From: Polaribacter sp. L3A8
Lineage (GTDB): Bacteria > Bacteroidota > Bacteroidia > Flavobacteriales > Flavobacteriaceae
DNA length: 64,000 bases
Direction of reading: 5' to 3'
Assembly (NCBI RefSeq): GCF_009796785.1
Contig: NZ_CP047026.1
Coordinates: forward strand, 124,001 to 188,000
Under the pieces are notes generated by a model. The model did no database searches. It saw only the letters and a list, made by a program, of their open reading frames with translations, and was not told where the DNA came from. Position numbers and translations under genes: made by a program. Below are positions 25,648 to 34,489 of this stretch, in pieces. Each line of letters starts with the position of its first letter. Positions within the stretch are counted from its first letter, which is position 1.

Positions 25648-28086
25648 TTATTCAATGGTAAGATAGGTTCCTTTAAAATTTTGGTTTAAAACCATCATTT
25701 TTAATGGTTTATTTTGTGTGTTCCTTTTAACTTCAATAGAAGCTTTACCGTTTGCCATTTGTATAGATTCACTTCCTGTTGGTGTTCCTAAACTCTTCAT
25801 AGTTTGGCCACCAGATAAACATTGAAAATAAACTCTGTCTTCATAATCTAAACAACGTAATCCTTTAGAATCGTGGGCAATGGCAGTAACTAAATAGTTT
25901 CCATTTTCTAAGTTTGTGTAAGATAGTTTTAACCCTTTTGCTTTTCCGTTTTTTGTATATCTATAGTTAACAATTAATTTGTCTGATACTATTTTTCCGT
26001 CTGTAGTTTTACCCTTAGAAACCAATGTGTTTTCACCATCTTTAAATTGCAAACTCCAATTTAAACCAGCAGCCGGAAATTGTTTTGTATTTCTTGTTTT
26101 TGTACCTAAACTTTTTCCGTTTAAAGATAATTCTACCTCTGTACAGTTACTGTAAACACTAATGTCTCTTGCCAAACCTTTTGGTCCCTGACGCTCTGTC
26201 CAGGTATGAGATTCAATATACGTAAATGGATCTTTACTCCAGTAACTTTTAAATACATAAAATGCATCTTTTTTATTGCCATCTCTATCTACCAAACCTT
26301 TCTGATTCATGTAAGGAATAGCATTTTCGGGTCTTAATGGTGTACCAAAATCTTTAAAAGCCCATTGAATATTCCCAACAAAAGTGCTGTCATTTTCAGA
26401 GATTCTTAAATGCCAATCAAACAAATCTACAATGTAGTTTTCACTCCAATCTCCAATTTGCGCAATATTAGCAACATCTGTTTGTACAATTGCTTCTTCC
26501 CAACCATCTGCTTGAATCTTTCCTTCTCCCGTAATTGGGTTTTCTGTATGACGACCTAAATGACTAGAACCACCATATTCTGCATGTAAGAAAGATTTGT
26601 ATTCTTTTTTATATTGATCGATGGCTTTTTGATAACTTTTATAACTTCCAGAATACCAACCAGACCAAATAGAAGGGGAGAAGACGTCTACAATATCTGC
26701 ACCTTCATAATACTTTCTAATAGCAGTTTTTCTAGTTGGGTCTAATTTATGTGATAAATCGTTTATTTCTGATAAAAATGAATTCATTTCTTTTATATCT
26801 CCTCCATTTTCAAAATCGGGCAACCAATACATCTCGTTTCCTAAAGACCAAATAATAACACTTGGTCTATTGTAGTTTTGGTTGATAATTTCTGTTAACA
26901 TGTTTTTGGTGTTTTTTTTCCAATTGTCATTACCAACACCGCCTCTGCACCAAGGTAACTCATCCCAGACTAATAAACCTAACTCGTCACAAGCTTTATA
27001 AACTTCTGGGTCTTGTGGGTAGTGTGCCAAACGTACAAAGTTAGTTCCCATTTCTTTAATGAGTTCCATGTCTGCTCTATGTTGCTCGTTGCTCATTGCA
27101 GCACCAACACCAGCGTGTTCTTCATGTCTGTGAGTTCCTCTTAAAAGTAAGCGTTTTCCGTTTAAAAAAAATGCGCCATATTCTTTAAATTCAAACCATC
27201 TAAAACCAACTTTATCTGAGATTTTATCTGTAGTTATTTCATTTTTATCAACTAAAGAAACTTCAATTGTGTATAAGTTAGGATTTTCGGTATCCCATAA
27301 TTTAGGGTTTTCAATATTTTTAAAATTGATTTTTGCTGAATTATCTGCAACCGAAAACTCTTTCTCTGTAACTGTTTTTCCATCAGCATCTATTAAAGAA
27401 GCTTTTATTTTAGAAGTATTATTAGCGTTTACAACATCTACGGTTCCTTCTAAATTTGCTTTTTCATTAGAAACATTTGGAGTTATATATTTTAAATTTG
27501 CTAAATGTGTTTTTGGTTTTGTTTGCAGCCAAACGTCTCTAGTAATTCCTCCAAAGATAAAGAAATCACTTTTTTGTGATGGAATAATTTCTGGGTCATA
27601 ACTATTATCAGCTCTAACTATAATTTCATTTTCACCATTTTTTAGTGCATTAGAAATATCAAAAGTAAAACCAATGTAACCACCAATATGGGTGCCTATC
27701 TTATTCCCATTTACATATATTTTAGAGGTTATATTTACACCTTCAAAATACAATTCGTAGATTGTGTTAGGGGTAAGAGAAATATCAATCGTTTTTTTAT
27801 ACCAACTGCCACTTCTTCTATAACCAGGCTCTAAATCTGTTGCATCTAGACTATTCCAAGAATGAGGTAAATTTATATTTTTCCAATTATTAGTATTTAA
27901 AGCTTCAGAAATGTTTTCGGTATCATTTTCTAAATACATCCAATTTAGGTTGATATTGGTTTTTGTTCTTTCTATGGTTTTATTTGTAACATCTTTAGAA
28001 GTACATGAAAATAGAATAAAAGTACATATAGTTAATAAGTGATAGGGAGTTGTTTTTAAAATCATATTTAATGTTTTATAGATCAA
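25648..28086 (-). CDS. GH2-family glycoside hydrolase, lipoprotein
   Basis: A 812-residue beta-galactosidase/beta-glucuronidase-type enzyme. The lipobox ILFSC (Cys28) predicts an outer-membrane or periplasmic lipoprotein. An in-frame ATG seven codons in could be the true start. Domain order is jelly-roll sugar-binding (about 45-190), Ig-like (195-295), TIM barrel (300-590) and C-terminal beta domains. The acid/base is Glu418 in WSLGNE and the nucleophile is Glu503 in HAEYGG. It is co-transcribed downstream of GH88, which fits release of a terminal beta-sugar or uronate from oligosaccharides. The exact glycosidic specificity cannot be read. Confidence 0.88.
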   Translation of the reverse strand: MIYKTLNMILKTTPYHLLTICTFILFSCTSKDVTNKTIERTKTNINLNWMYLENDTENISEALNTNNWKNINLPHSWNSLDATDLEPGYRRSGSWYKKTIDISLTPNTIYELYFEGVNITSKIYVNGNKIGTHIGGYIGFTFDISNALKNGENEIIVRADNSYDPEIIPSQKSDFFIFGGITRDVWLQTKPKTHLANLKYITPNVSNEKANLEGTVDVVNANNTSKIKASLIDADGKTVTEKEFSVADNSAKINFKNIENPKLWDTENPNLYTIEVSLVDKNEITTDKISDKVGFRWFEFKEYGAFFLNGKRLLLRGTHRHEEHAGVGAAMSNEQHRADMELIKEMGTNFVRLAHYPQDPEVYKACDELGLLVWDELPWCRGGVGNDNWKKNTKNMLTEIINQNYNRPSVIIWSLGNEMYWLPDFENGGDIKEMNSFLSEINDLSHKLDPTRKTAIRKYYEGADIVDVFSPSIWSGWYSGSYKSYQKAIDQYKKEYKSFLHAEYGGSSHLGRHTENPITGEGKIQADGWEEAIVQTDVANIAQIGDWSENYIVDLFDWHLRISENDSTFVGNIQWAFKDFGTPLRPENAIPYMNQKGLVDRDGNKKDAFYVFKSYWSKDPFTYIESHTWTERQGPKGLARDISVYSNCTEVELSLNGKSLGTKTRNTKQFPAAGLNWSLQFKDGENTLVSKGKTTDGKIVSDKLIVNYRYTKNGKAKGLKLSYTNLENGNYLVTAIAHDSKGLRCLDYEDRVYFQCLSGGQTMKSLGTPTGSESIQMANGKASIEVKRNTQNKPLKMMVLNQNFKGTYLTIE

Positions 28087-28130
28087 AAATATTTTAGTCT
28101 TATTTTTTAACTGTCCTGTTTTGTCATTTA

Positions 28131-29303
28131 TTATTTGAGTGATTTTAGCCTTAACTTAGTTTCTAGAAAATAATAATCGCCATATACAATTGGCGCATCC
28201 ATTTCTGATCTTTTAGACCAATCTCCAGAACTGTGATCTAAAATAAAAGGTATGTCTAGAGTTTCAGGTAAAATGTATTTTTCTGTTTGTACATTATTCA
28301 TGAATTTTTTACTGTAATTAAGGTATGTTTCGTTTTTTGTATATTCATAAAGTTCTACCAATGCGGAGGCTACAACTGCCCCAGCAGAAACATCTCTTGG
28401 TTCATTAGGAATATTAGGAGCATCAAAATCCCAATACGGAATACCATCTTCAGGTAAATTTTTATGGTTTAAGAAAAAATTAGCTGTTGCTTTTGCTTGC
28501 TCTAAATATTTTTTATCTTTTGTGTATCTATACGCCATTGTAAAACCATAAATGGCCCACCCCTGACCACGAGCCCAAGAAGAGTTGTTGCTATAACCTT
28601 GATGTGTTACTTTCATTCTAATAGCTCCATTTTCTGGATTGTAGTCTAATACATGAAAACAACTATTGTCTTCTCTAAAGTGATTTTTTAATGTGGTATT
28701 TGCATGTGTTACTGCAATTTTATAAAAAGTACTGTCATTAGAAATCTTAGAAGCTTCAAACAGTAATTCTAAATTCATCATGTTATCTATAATAACAGGA
28801 AAATTCCATTTATCTTTATTAAAATCCCAAGAACGAATACTTCCAACAGTTTTATTAAATCTAGAGCTAAGTGTTTGTGCACTTTTAACAATAATATCTT
28901 TATATTTTTGATTGTTATTATGTTTTAATGCTTGTCCAAAGCTATTATAAACTTTAAAACCCATGTCGTGAGTTTTATCATTGTACTTTTCTTTTTCTAT
29001 AAAAGCAGTCCATTTTTGTGCTAATTCTTTGTCTTTTGGGTTTCCTGTAATCTGATAAATCTGCCAGATATTTCCTGCAAAAAAACCGCTAGTCCAATCT
29101 TTAGAAGGTACTTTTTTTATTTTTTTTTCTTTTGGGTTATAGCTTCTTGGAAAGGCTAAAGAGTCTACTTTGTAAAGTAGAAGTTTAGTATATCTATTTT
29201 CTAATTTTTTTTGAGAATTATAGCGTTCTTTTTTCTCAGTTTTACAAGAAACAAGAAAACTTAATATTATAAAAAAGAATTTAATATGGGTTTTTTTTAT
29301 CAT
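28131..29303 (-). CDS. GH88 unsaturated glucuronyl hydrolase, lipoprotein
   Basis: A 390-residue enzyme with the lipobox FLVSC. It matches GH88 with an (alpha/alpha)6 fold: the catalytic-Asp region is IIDNMMNLELL, followed by SWARGQGWAIYGF and the second Asp in PRDVSAGAVVASAL. These enzymes hydrate and release 4,5-unsaturated uronic acids left by polysaccharide lyases. The product feeds KduI/KduD encoded at 42-43.6 kb. It is the first gene of the GH88-GH2 unit, with a promoter-like segment at 29361-29399 that closely matches the one in front of susC. Confidence 0.9.
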   Translation of the reverse strand: MIKKTHIKFFFIILSFLVSCKTEKKERYNSQKKLENRYTKLLLYKVDSLAFPRSYNPKEKKIKKVPSKDWTSGFFAGNIWQIYQITGNPKDKELAQKWTAFIEKEKYNDKTHDMGFKVYNSFGQALKHNNNQKYKDIIVKSAQTLSSRFNKTVGSIRSWDFNKDKWNFPVIIDNMMNLELLFEASKISNDSTFYKIAVTHANTTLKNHFREDNSCFHVLDYNPENGAIRMKVTHQGYSNNSSWARGQGWAIYGFTMAYRYTKDKKYLEQAKATANFFLNHKNLPEDGIPYWDFDAPNIPNEPRDVSAGAVVASALVELYEYTKNETYLNYSKKFMNNVQTEKYILPETLDIPFILDHSSGDWSKRSEMDAPIVYGDYYFLETKLRLKSLK

Positions 29304-29360
29304 AAAATTTAAAATGTAAAAGATGTGAGTTATTCGGTTTAAATGTATTTTAAATATAAT

Positions 29361-29399
29361 AAATAGAAATACGAAAAAGGGTGTAAAATGATACAGCTC
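29361..29399 (-). promoter_or_regulatory. Promoter-like element of the GH88-GH2 unit, shared with susC
   Basis: This 39-bp stretch aligns without gaps to 34410-34448 upstream of susC. The first 12 bases (AAATAGAAATAC on the plus strand) are identical and about two thirds of the rest match, including GTAAAA. On the minus strand it reads as a -7-like TATTTCTA about 26 bp downstream of a -33-like position. It is about 58 bp before the GH88 start. It is likely a site for the hybrid two-component regulator; that link is inferred. Confidence 0.55.
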
Positions 29400-29598
29400 T
29401 TTTATTAATAGTTGTTTAAACGGATGTTTTAGAAGTTTTTTTATATTTTAAAGAATCCGAAATATAGGTTACTTCTAAATTTTAATTGTTTGAACTTTAT
29501 GGTTTGATTACATTCTACCATTAATTGGATATTGACTTTGTATCGAACAATAAAATAAAGCAAAAATAATATGTTGAATTTTTAAAATAAAACCAAAA

Positions 29599-29632
29599 TT
29601 GGGTTTGCAACTTAAAAAAGATGCAAACCCAA
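29599..29632 (-). terminator. Terminator after susCD
   Basis: Perfect 11-bp stem TTGGGTTTGCA (29599-29609) against TGCAAACCCAA (29622-29632), followed on the minus strand by TTTT. It is 37 bp beyond the susD stop. It separates susCD from the GH88-GH2 unit. The rest of the 365-bp gap 29304-29668 holds the promoter element at 29361-29399 and nothing else I recognise. Confidence 0.8.
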
Positions 29633-29668
29633 AATAATCTCAATTCAAATAATCAACCAACTAATATT

Positions 29669-31201
29669 TTAGTATCCAGAATTGTTTGGCATTAGGTTTG
29701 TATTTCTTGCTAACTCATCTGCTGGTAATGGATATAAATAATCTCTATTAACATCAAAGTTAGGTCTGTACTCTAACCCGCTTGTACCAAATACATCACC
29801 ATTTTCTGGGTTTGCCATTTTTCTTCTAGTAATGTCGTACCATCTTTTAAACTCGAAAGCAAGTTCCCATTTACGTTCTTCTAACACCATGGTTCTAAAA
29901 TCATCTTGGTTTAAACCAGAAACATCTGCTGGAAAAGCAGCACCGTTTCTGGCTCTTGCTCTAACTCTATTTACGTAACCATGTGCTTCTGCAGAACCAG
30001 GAGAAATTTCATTTAATGCTTCGGCAGCAATTAATAATACTTCTGCATATCTCATCATTATATAATTATTGTTAGAAGCTCTACCGTTACCTGTTGCAGA
30101 GGTTCCGTTAAAACGAGTATATTTTGCAATATGCGGTCTGTTAACACCTCTACCACTTCCTCCGTTTTCTTTAAAAACAGTATATGGTTTTACGGCACCA
30201 TTAAAAACGGCAGTATTATCAAAACTTACAGCTTTTCTGTAATCTCTATCATCCCAAGTATTGTAAACAGCAAGAGTAGGTACGGCTACAGACCAACCAC
30301 CACCAGATACATTAGGGTATTGTTCGTCATCTCTAAGACCTGTTAAAGCTGCTTGGTAATCTCTACCGTCATCTCCGTCACTAGCACCAATAAAATCTAA
30401 AACAAATATTGGCTCCTTAGAAGCGTCTACTTTAGAAGAGTTAAATAAATCTTGAAAGTCTGCTTCTAAACCTAAATTATAAATACCTTCATTATCTATA
30501 ACACCTTTAGCTTCTTTATAAGCATTATCATAATCTCCTATTGTTAAATACACCAAGGCTAAATAAGAATGAGCTGCAGATTTTGCAGGTAAAGATCTAC
30601 CAGCTTGCGTATTTGGTAACCATTTTTTTGCAAATTGTAAATCTGCAATAATGTTTTTATATACATCAGCAGCAGCTGTTTTACTAAGAGAACTGGTGGT
30701 TGTTAAGTCTGTTACGGGTTTGTCTATATAAGGTATATCCCCAAATTGTCTTACTAAATGAAAGTAGGCAAAAGCTCTTGTAAAATAAGCTTGTGCTGTA
30801 ACTGGGTTTTTTACGTTTTCATCTACATTTACATCTTCTGCACCTGCAATTGCTTGATTAGAAGCTGCAATAATTTGATAAACTCTAAGCCAATAGCCTT
30901 CAACCATACCATTGTCGGCAGCAACAGTAAATTCATCATGTTCAACTCTTCTAGATGATGTTGTTAGGTCTCCAATAGCTACCATATCGCTTCGCAACAT
31001 TAAAGGTAAAGACATTTTTCTTCCCCAAAATTTTTCATGGGTCATATGTCCATAAGCAGCATTTACAGCTGTTTGTATGTCTTTTGGAGTATTAAAAAAA
31101 CCATCTGGAGCTAATAAGCCTATAGGTTCTTCTTCTAAATTAGAACATCCAATTATTGATAAACTCATCAATAATAAGAATATATATTTATATGTTTTCA
31201 T
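29669..31201 (-). CDS. susD: SusD-like starch-binding-type glycan-binding lipoprotein
   Basis: A 510-residue RagB/SusD protein that captures oligosaccharides at the outer-membrane surface and caps the SusC transporter. The lipobox is SIIGC near residue 19. Family marks are EEEPIGLLAPDGFF, the TPR-like helices (AYFTRAFAYFHLVRQFGDIPY), the C-terminal VLEERKWELAFEFKRWYDITRR and the final PLPADELARN. It lies 24 bp downstream of susC and ends in a strong terminator. The ligand is not predictable; neighbouring enzymes suggest a uronate-containing glycan. Confidence 0.95.
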   Translation of the reverse strand: MKTYKYIFLLLMSLSIIGCSNLEEEPIGLLAPDGFFNTPKDIQTAVNAAYGHMTHEKFWGRKMSLPLMLRSDMVAIGDLTTSSRRVEHDEFTVAADNGMVEGYWLRVYQIIAASNQAIAGAEDVNVDENVKNPVTAQAYFTRAFAYFHLVRQFGDIPYIDKPVTDLTTTSSLSKTAAADVYKNIIADLQFAKKWLPNTQAGRSLPAKSAAHSYLALVYLTIGDYDNAYKEAKGVIDNEGIYNLGLEADFQDLFNSSKVDASKEPIFVLDFIGASDGDDGRDYQAALTGLRDDEQYPNVSGGGWSVAVPTLAVYNTWDDRDYRKAVSFDNTAVFNGAVKPYTVFKENGGSGRGVNRPHIAKYTRFNGTSATGNGRASNNNYIMMRYAEVLLIAAEALNEISPGSAEAHGYVNRVRARARNGAAFPADVSGLNQDDFRTMVLEERKWELAFEFKRWYDITRRKMANPENGDVFGTSGLEYRPNFDVNRDYLYPLPADELARNTNLMPNNSGY

Positions 31202-31225
31202 ATTTATACGTTTTTAAATTATGGA

Positions 31226-34200
31226 TTAAAATTTTATATTAAGACTAAAGTTAACAGATTGTACTGTTGGATAATTACCAAAGTCAAAGCCATTAAAAGT
31301 ATTACTATCAGAACTATTTCCTCCTCCAGCACCAAAGTAGCTTACCTCTGGGTCTAACCCTGAGTAATTAGTAAAAGTCAATAAATTTTGCCCACTAATA
31401 GCTAACCTTACATTATCCATCCCTAATTTTTCTGTTACACTTGATGGTAAATTATAACCCAATGCTATATTTTTTAATCTAATATAGCTACCGTCTTCTA
31501 CAAAACGAGATGAAATTTGTTTTCCTCTAAGTTTAGCAGAAGGTACATTTGTATCTGTGTTTGTTGGTGTCCAAGCATTATTAAATAAATCTCTAGTTGT
31601 ATTAGAATCTCCATTAGCTAACTGTACATTCGTTAGATTCATAATTTCTCCACCGTGAGAACCTTGAAAAAAGATATTTAAATCAAAGTTTTTATAGGTA
31701 AAATTATTTGTAATACCCATGGTCCAATCTGGGTTAGGGTCTCCTATTATTTTTTGATCTGCAGTCGTTATTTCACCACTACCATCAACATCTGTAAATA
31801 ATTGATCTCCTGTTGTTGCTCCTGCTAAAATTGCAGTTCCTGCAGGTAAAGTACCTCCTTGGTAAACTCCTTGGTATTCATACCCCCAAAAAACACCCAC
31901 AGCTTCATCTTCTCTTAAAACATGTGTACGTGGTATGTTAAAATAACCAGGAGAGGCATCTTGAAATATATCTTGACCATTTAATAATGTAACAAATTTA
32001 TTTTTATTGGTAGACCAGTTAAAGTCTGTTGTCCAAGTAAAATTGTCGTTACTTATATTTCTTGTATTTAAAGTAATTTCAAAACCTTTGTTATTTACCT
32101 CACCAACATTTCTTAAACTAGCTGGAGTTAGAAAACCTAAATATTGTGGTTGACTAGAATCTTGTATAATAAGATCTTTAGTATTTATATTATAATAATC
32201 TAAGGAAAGAGAAACTTTACTATTGTACATACTTAAATCTAAACCAACATTTGTTTGGTAAGAAGATTCCCATTTTAAATTAGGATTAGCAACTTGGTTT
32301 GGGGTAACATTAATTACTGTTGATCCATTAATAGGAGTATATACAGAACCAAAACTAGATAATGATTGATAAGGAGCAATAGATTGATTACCAGTAACAC
32401 CGTAACTTGCTCTTAACTTTAAATTAGAAATAGTTTCACTGTTTTTTAAGAAGTTTTCATTAGATACTTTCCAACCTAAAGCACCAGAAGGGAAAATTGC
32501 ATATTTTTCATTAGCAGCAAAATTAGAAGCTCCATCTCTTCTTACAGTAGCTGTTATTAAATATTTATCATTATAATCGTAGTTTACCCTACCAAATTGA
32601 GATTGAATTTCTGATTCTGATAAAGATGATGTTGGAATTAATTGTGTTGCTCCAGACCCTAAATTATAATAAGAGAAAGAATCAGAAGTAAACCCTTCTG
32701 CTCCTGCAGAAAAACGATCTGTAGATGTTTTTTGATAAGAATAACCTGCTAATAAAGTTAAGTTACCTTTACCTATTTCTGTATTATAAGTTAAGTAATT
32801 TTCACTTAATACGGTGGTTCTTTTATAGTTTGTAATTGTAGCTCTACCACCTGTACTACCACCAGCAGTAGTAATTAATGTAGAGGGTCTAAAAACACCT
32901 TCTGTACCATTGGCAGTACTTAAACCAAAAGTAGTTTTAAAAGCAAGGTTTTCTAAAACATCATAATTAGCATACATGTTGGCTCTAAAATTATCTGTTT
33001 TTGTTTCATTAATACCTTCCGTTGCAATTGCGTATGGGTTATCTACGTTATCACCTATAGAATTAACAGTATTTTGGCCGTTTGCATCTAAGATACCTAA
33101 ATCTGGAGAAAAACGAAAGCTTAAAGACACAACATCATCTCCACCACCATTAGCAGTTTCACCTGTAGATTGTGTAGGCACTCCGTTTTTATCGCCTCTA
33201 CTGCCAAAAAGATTTAACCCTAATTTTAATTTATCAGTTACTTGTGCATCAATATTTGATAAGAAAGATACTTTTTCAAATTGAGAGTTTATAATAACAC
33301 CTTCTTGTTTAAAATAAGTAGCAGAAGCATAAAAGTTAATGTTTTCACTTCCACCAGAAAAAGAGAATTGATGGTTTTGTGTAGTACCTGCTCTATATAA
33401 TAAATCTTGCCAATTTGTATTAGCAGTTCCTTTTGTGTACCCTGGGTTTATTGCTGTTTGATAAGCTCCAAATTCAGTTGCATTTAATAAATCTAACTCA
33501 TTTGCGGTGTTTTGTACAGAGTAATTAGTATTAAATTCTACAGATATTTTACCCGTTCTACCTTTTTTGGTAGTTACCATAACAACCCCATTAGAACCTC
33601 TAGAACCATAGATGGCAGTTGCAGAGGCGTCTTTTAAAACTTCCATAGACTCAATGTCGTTTGGTTGTGGCATTGTTGCACCTACAAAACCATCTACAAC
33701 AATTAGAGGAGAACTACTTGCGTTAATAGAAGTGTTTCCTCTAATTTTTATATTGATTGGCGCTCCAGGCTCACCACCATTGTTAGATTGTACAACCACA
33801 CCTGCAGCTCTACCTTGTAAAGCTTGTGCTGCATTTAAGACAGGAAAAGCATTTAATTCTTCTGATTTTACAGAAGAAACAGCCCCTGTTATGTCGCTTT
33901 TTTTACGAGAACCATAACCTACAACAACAATTTCATCTAATGCACTTGAATTTTCTACTAAACCAATATTAATAGTTGTTTTACCTTTAACCATTACTTC
34001 TTGTTTTTCATAACCTAAATAGCTGAAAATTAATATATCATTAGCTTTTTTTGTTGTAATAGTATAAAATCCATCAAAATCTGTGACAGTACCAATTGTT
34101 GTTCCTTTTACTTGAATTGTTACTTCTGGAATAGTGCCTCCTGTGACCTTATCTGTTACTGTACCCGTTACTTTTTGTTGAGACATTATTACCAATGGCA

Positions 34201-34252
34201 CAAAAAGTAAGAAGAAAAGCGAAAGCTTTTTAATTGAATTTTTTTTAGACAT
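31226..34252 (-). CDS. susC: SusC-like TonB-dependent outer-membrane transporter
   Basis: About 1008 residues from the ATG at 34252, chosen because the signal peptide starts there; an ATG at 34291 is also in frame. An N-terminal carboxypeptidase-D regulatory-like domain (VTGTVTDKVTGGTIPEV) is followed by the TonB-box/plug junction (DEIVVVGYG), the plug (GRAAGVVVQ, ASATAIYGSRGSNGVVMVTTKKG) and a long beta-barrel ending in an aromatic residue. It imports oligosaccharides bound by SusD, driven by TonB. The 5' leader contains a hairpin with a T-run (34283-34301), and the promoter-like element is at 34410-34448. Confidence 0.95.
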   Translation of the reverse strand: MSKKNSIKKLSLFFLLFVPLVIMSQQKVTGTVTDKVTGGTIPEVTIQVKGTTIGTVTDFDGFYTITTKKANDILIFSYLGYEKQEVMVKGKTTINIGLVENSSALDEIVVVGYGSRKKSDITGAVSSVKSEELNAFPVLNAAQALQGRAAGVVVQSNNGGEPGAPINIKIRGNTSINASSSPLIVVDGFVGATMPQPNDIESMEVLKDASATAIYGSRGSNGVVMVTTKKGRTGKISVEFNTNYSVQNTANELDLLNATEFGAYQTAINPGYTKGTANTNWQDLLYRAGTTQNHQFSFSGGSENINFYASATYFKQEGVIINSQFEKVSFLSNIDAQVTDKLKLGLNLFGSRGDKNGVPTQSTGETANGGGDDVVSLSFRFSPDLGILDANGQNTVNSIGDNVDNPYAIATEGINETKTDNFRANMYANYDVLENLAFKTTFGLSTANGTEGVFRPSTLITTAGGSTGGRATITNYKRTTVLSENYLTYNTEIGKGNLTLLAGYSYQKTSTDRFSAGAEGFTSDSFSYYNLGSGATQLIPTSSLSESEIQSQFGRVNYDYNDKYLITATVRRDGASNFAANEKYAIFPSGALGWKVSNENFLKNSETISNLKLRASYGVTGNQSIAPYQSLSSFGSVYTPINGSTVINVTPNQVANPNLKWESSYQTNVGLDLSMYNSKVSLSLDYYNINTKDLIIQDSSQPQYLGFLTPASLRNVGEVNNKGFEITLNTRNISNDNFTWTTDFNWSTNKNKFVTLLNGQDIFQDASPGYFNIPRTHVLREDEAVGVFWGYEYQGVYQGGTLPAGTAILAGATTGDQLFTDVDGSGEITTADQKIIGDPNPDWTMGITNNFTYKNFDLNIFFQGSHGGEIMNLTNVQLANGDSNTTRDLFNNAWTPTNTDTNVPSAKLRGKQISSRFVEDGSYIRLKNIALGYNLPSSVTEKLGMDNVRLAISGQNLLTFTNYSGLDPEVSYFGAGGGNSSDSNTFNGFDFGNYPTVQSVNFSLNIKF

Positions 34253-34282
34253 AAAATTAGATATTAATTGATTAAAAAAATA

Positions 34283-34301
34283 GTAAACCATAGTGGTTTA
34301 C
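34283..34301 (-). promoter_or_regulatory. Hairpin with T-run in the susC leader
   Basis: Perfect inverted repeat GTAAACCA-TAG-TGGTTTAC. On the minus strand it is followed within two bases by seven T residues, so it has terminator form. It lies about 31 bp before the susC start, inside the predicted untranslated leader. It may act as an attenuator, or as a dimeric protein site. Confidence 0.5.
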
Positions 34302-34409
34302 AGTATTAAAATTAAAGAGAATTGCACTTATAAAAAGAGTACTATGTATATGAATAGTTCTTTATTTAAAAGATTATTTCCTTTTTTATAAAATTAATTT
34401 AAACTCTGG

Positions 34410-34448
34410 AAATAGAAATACAGAATAGGTAGTAAAAACGTACAAACC
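34410..34448 (-). promoter_or_regulatory. Promoter-like element of susCD
   Basis: On the minus strand it holds TTTG about 26 bp before TATTTCTA, matching -33/-7 spacing. The whole 39-bp block aligns to 29361-29399 in front of GH88. Transcription from here would give a leader of about 150 nt before susC. It is probably the site through which the adjacent hybrid two-component regulator acts. Confidence 0.55.
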
Positions 34449-34489
34449 TTTATATATAAAGGCATATTAAGGTAAAAATATATTGCTAA

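Noticed and set aside
29410..29425. TTTAAACGGATG upstream of GH88 as a third LacI operator
   Set aside because: Only one half-site matches the TTAAACG core and there is no symmetric partner.
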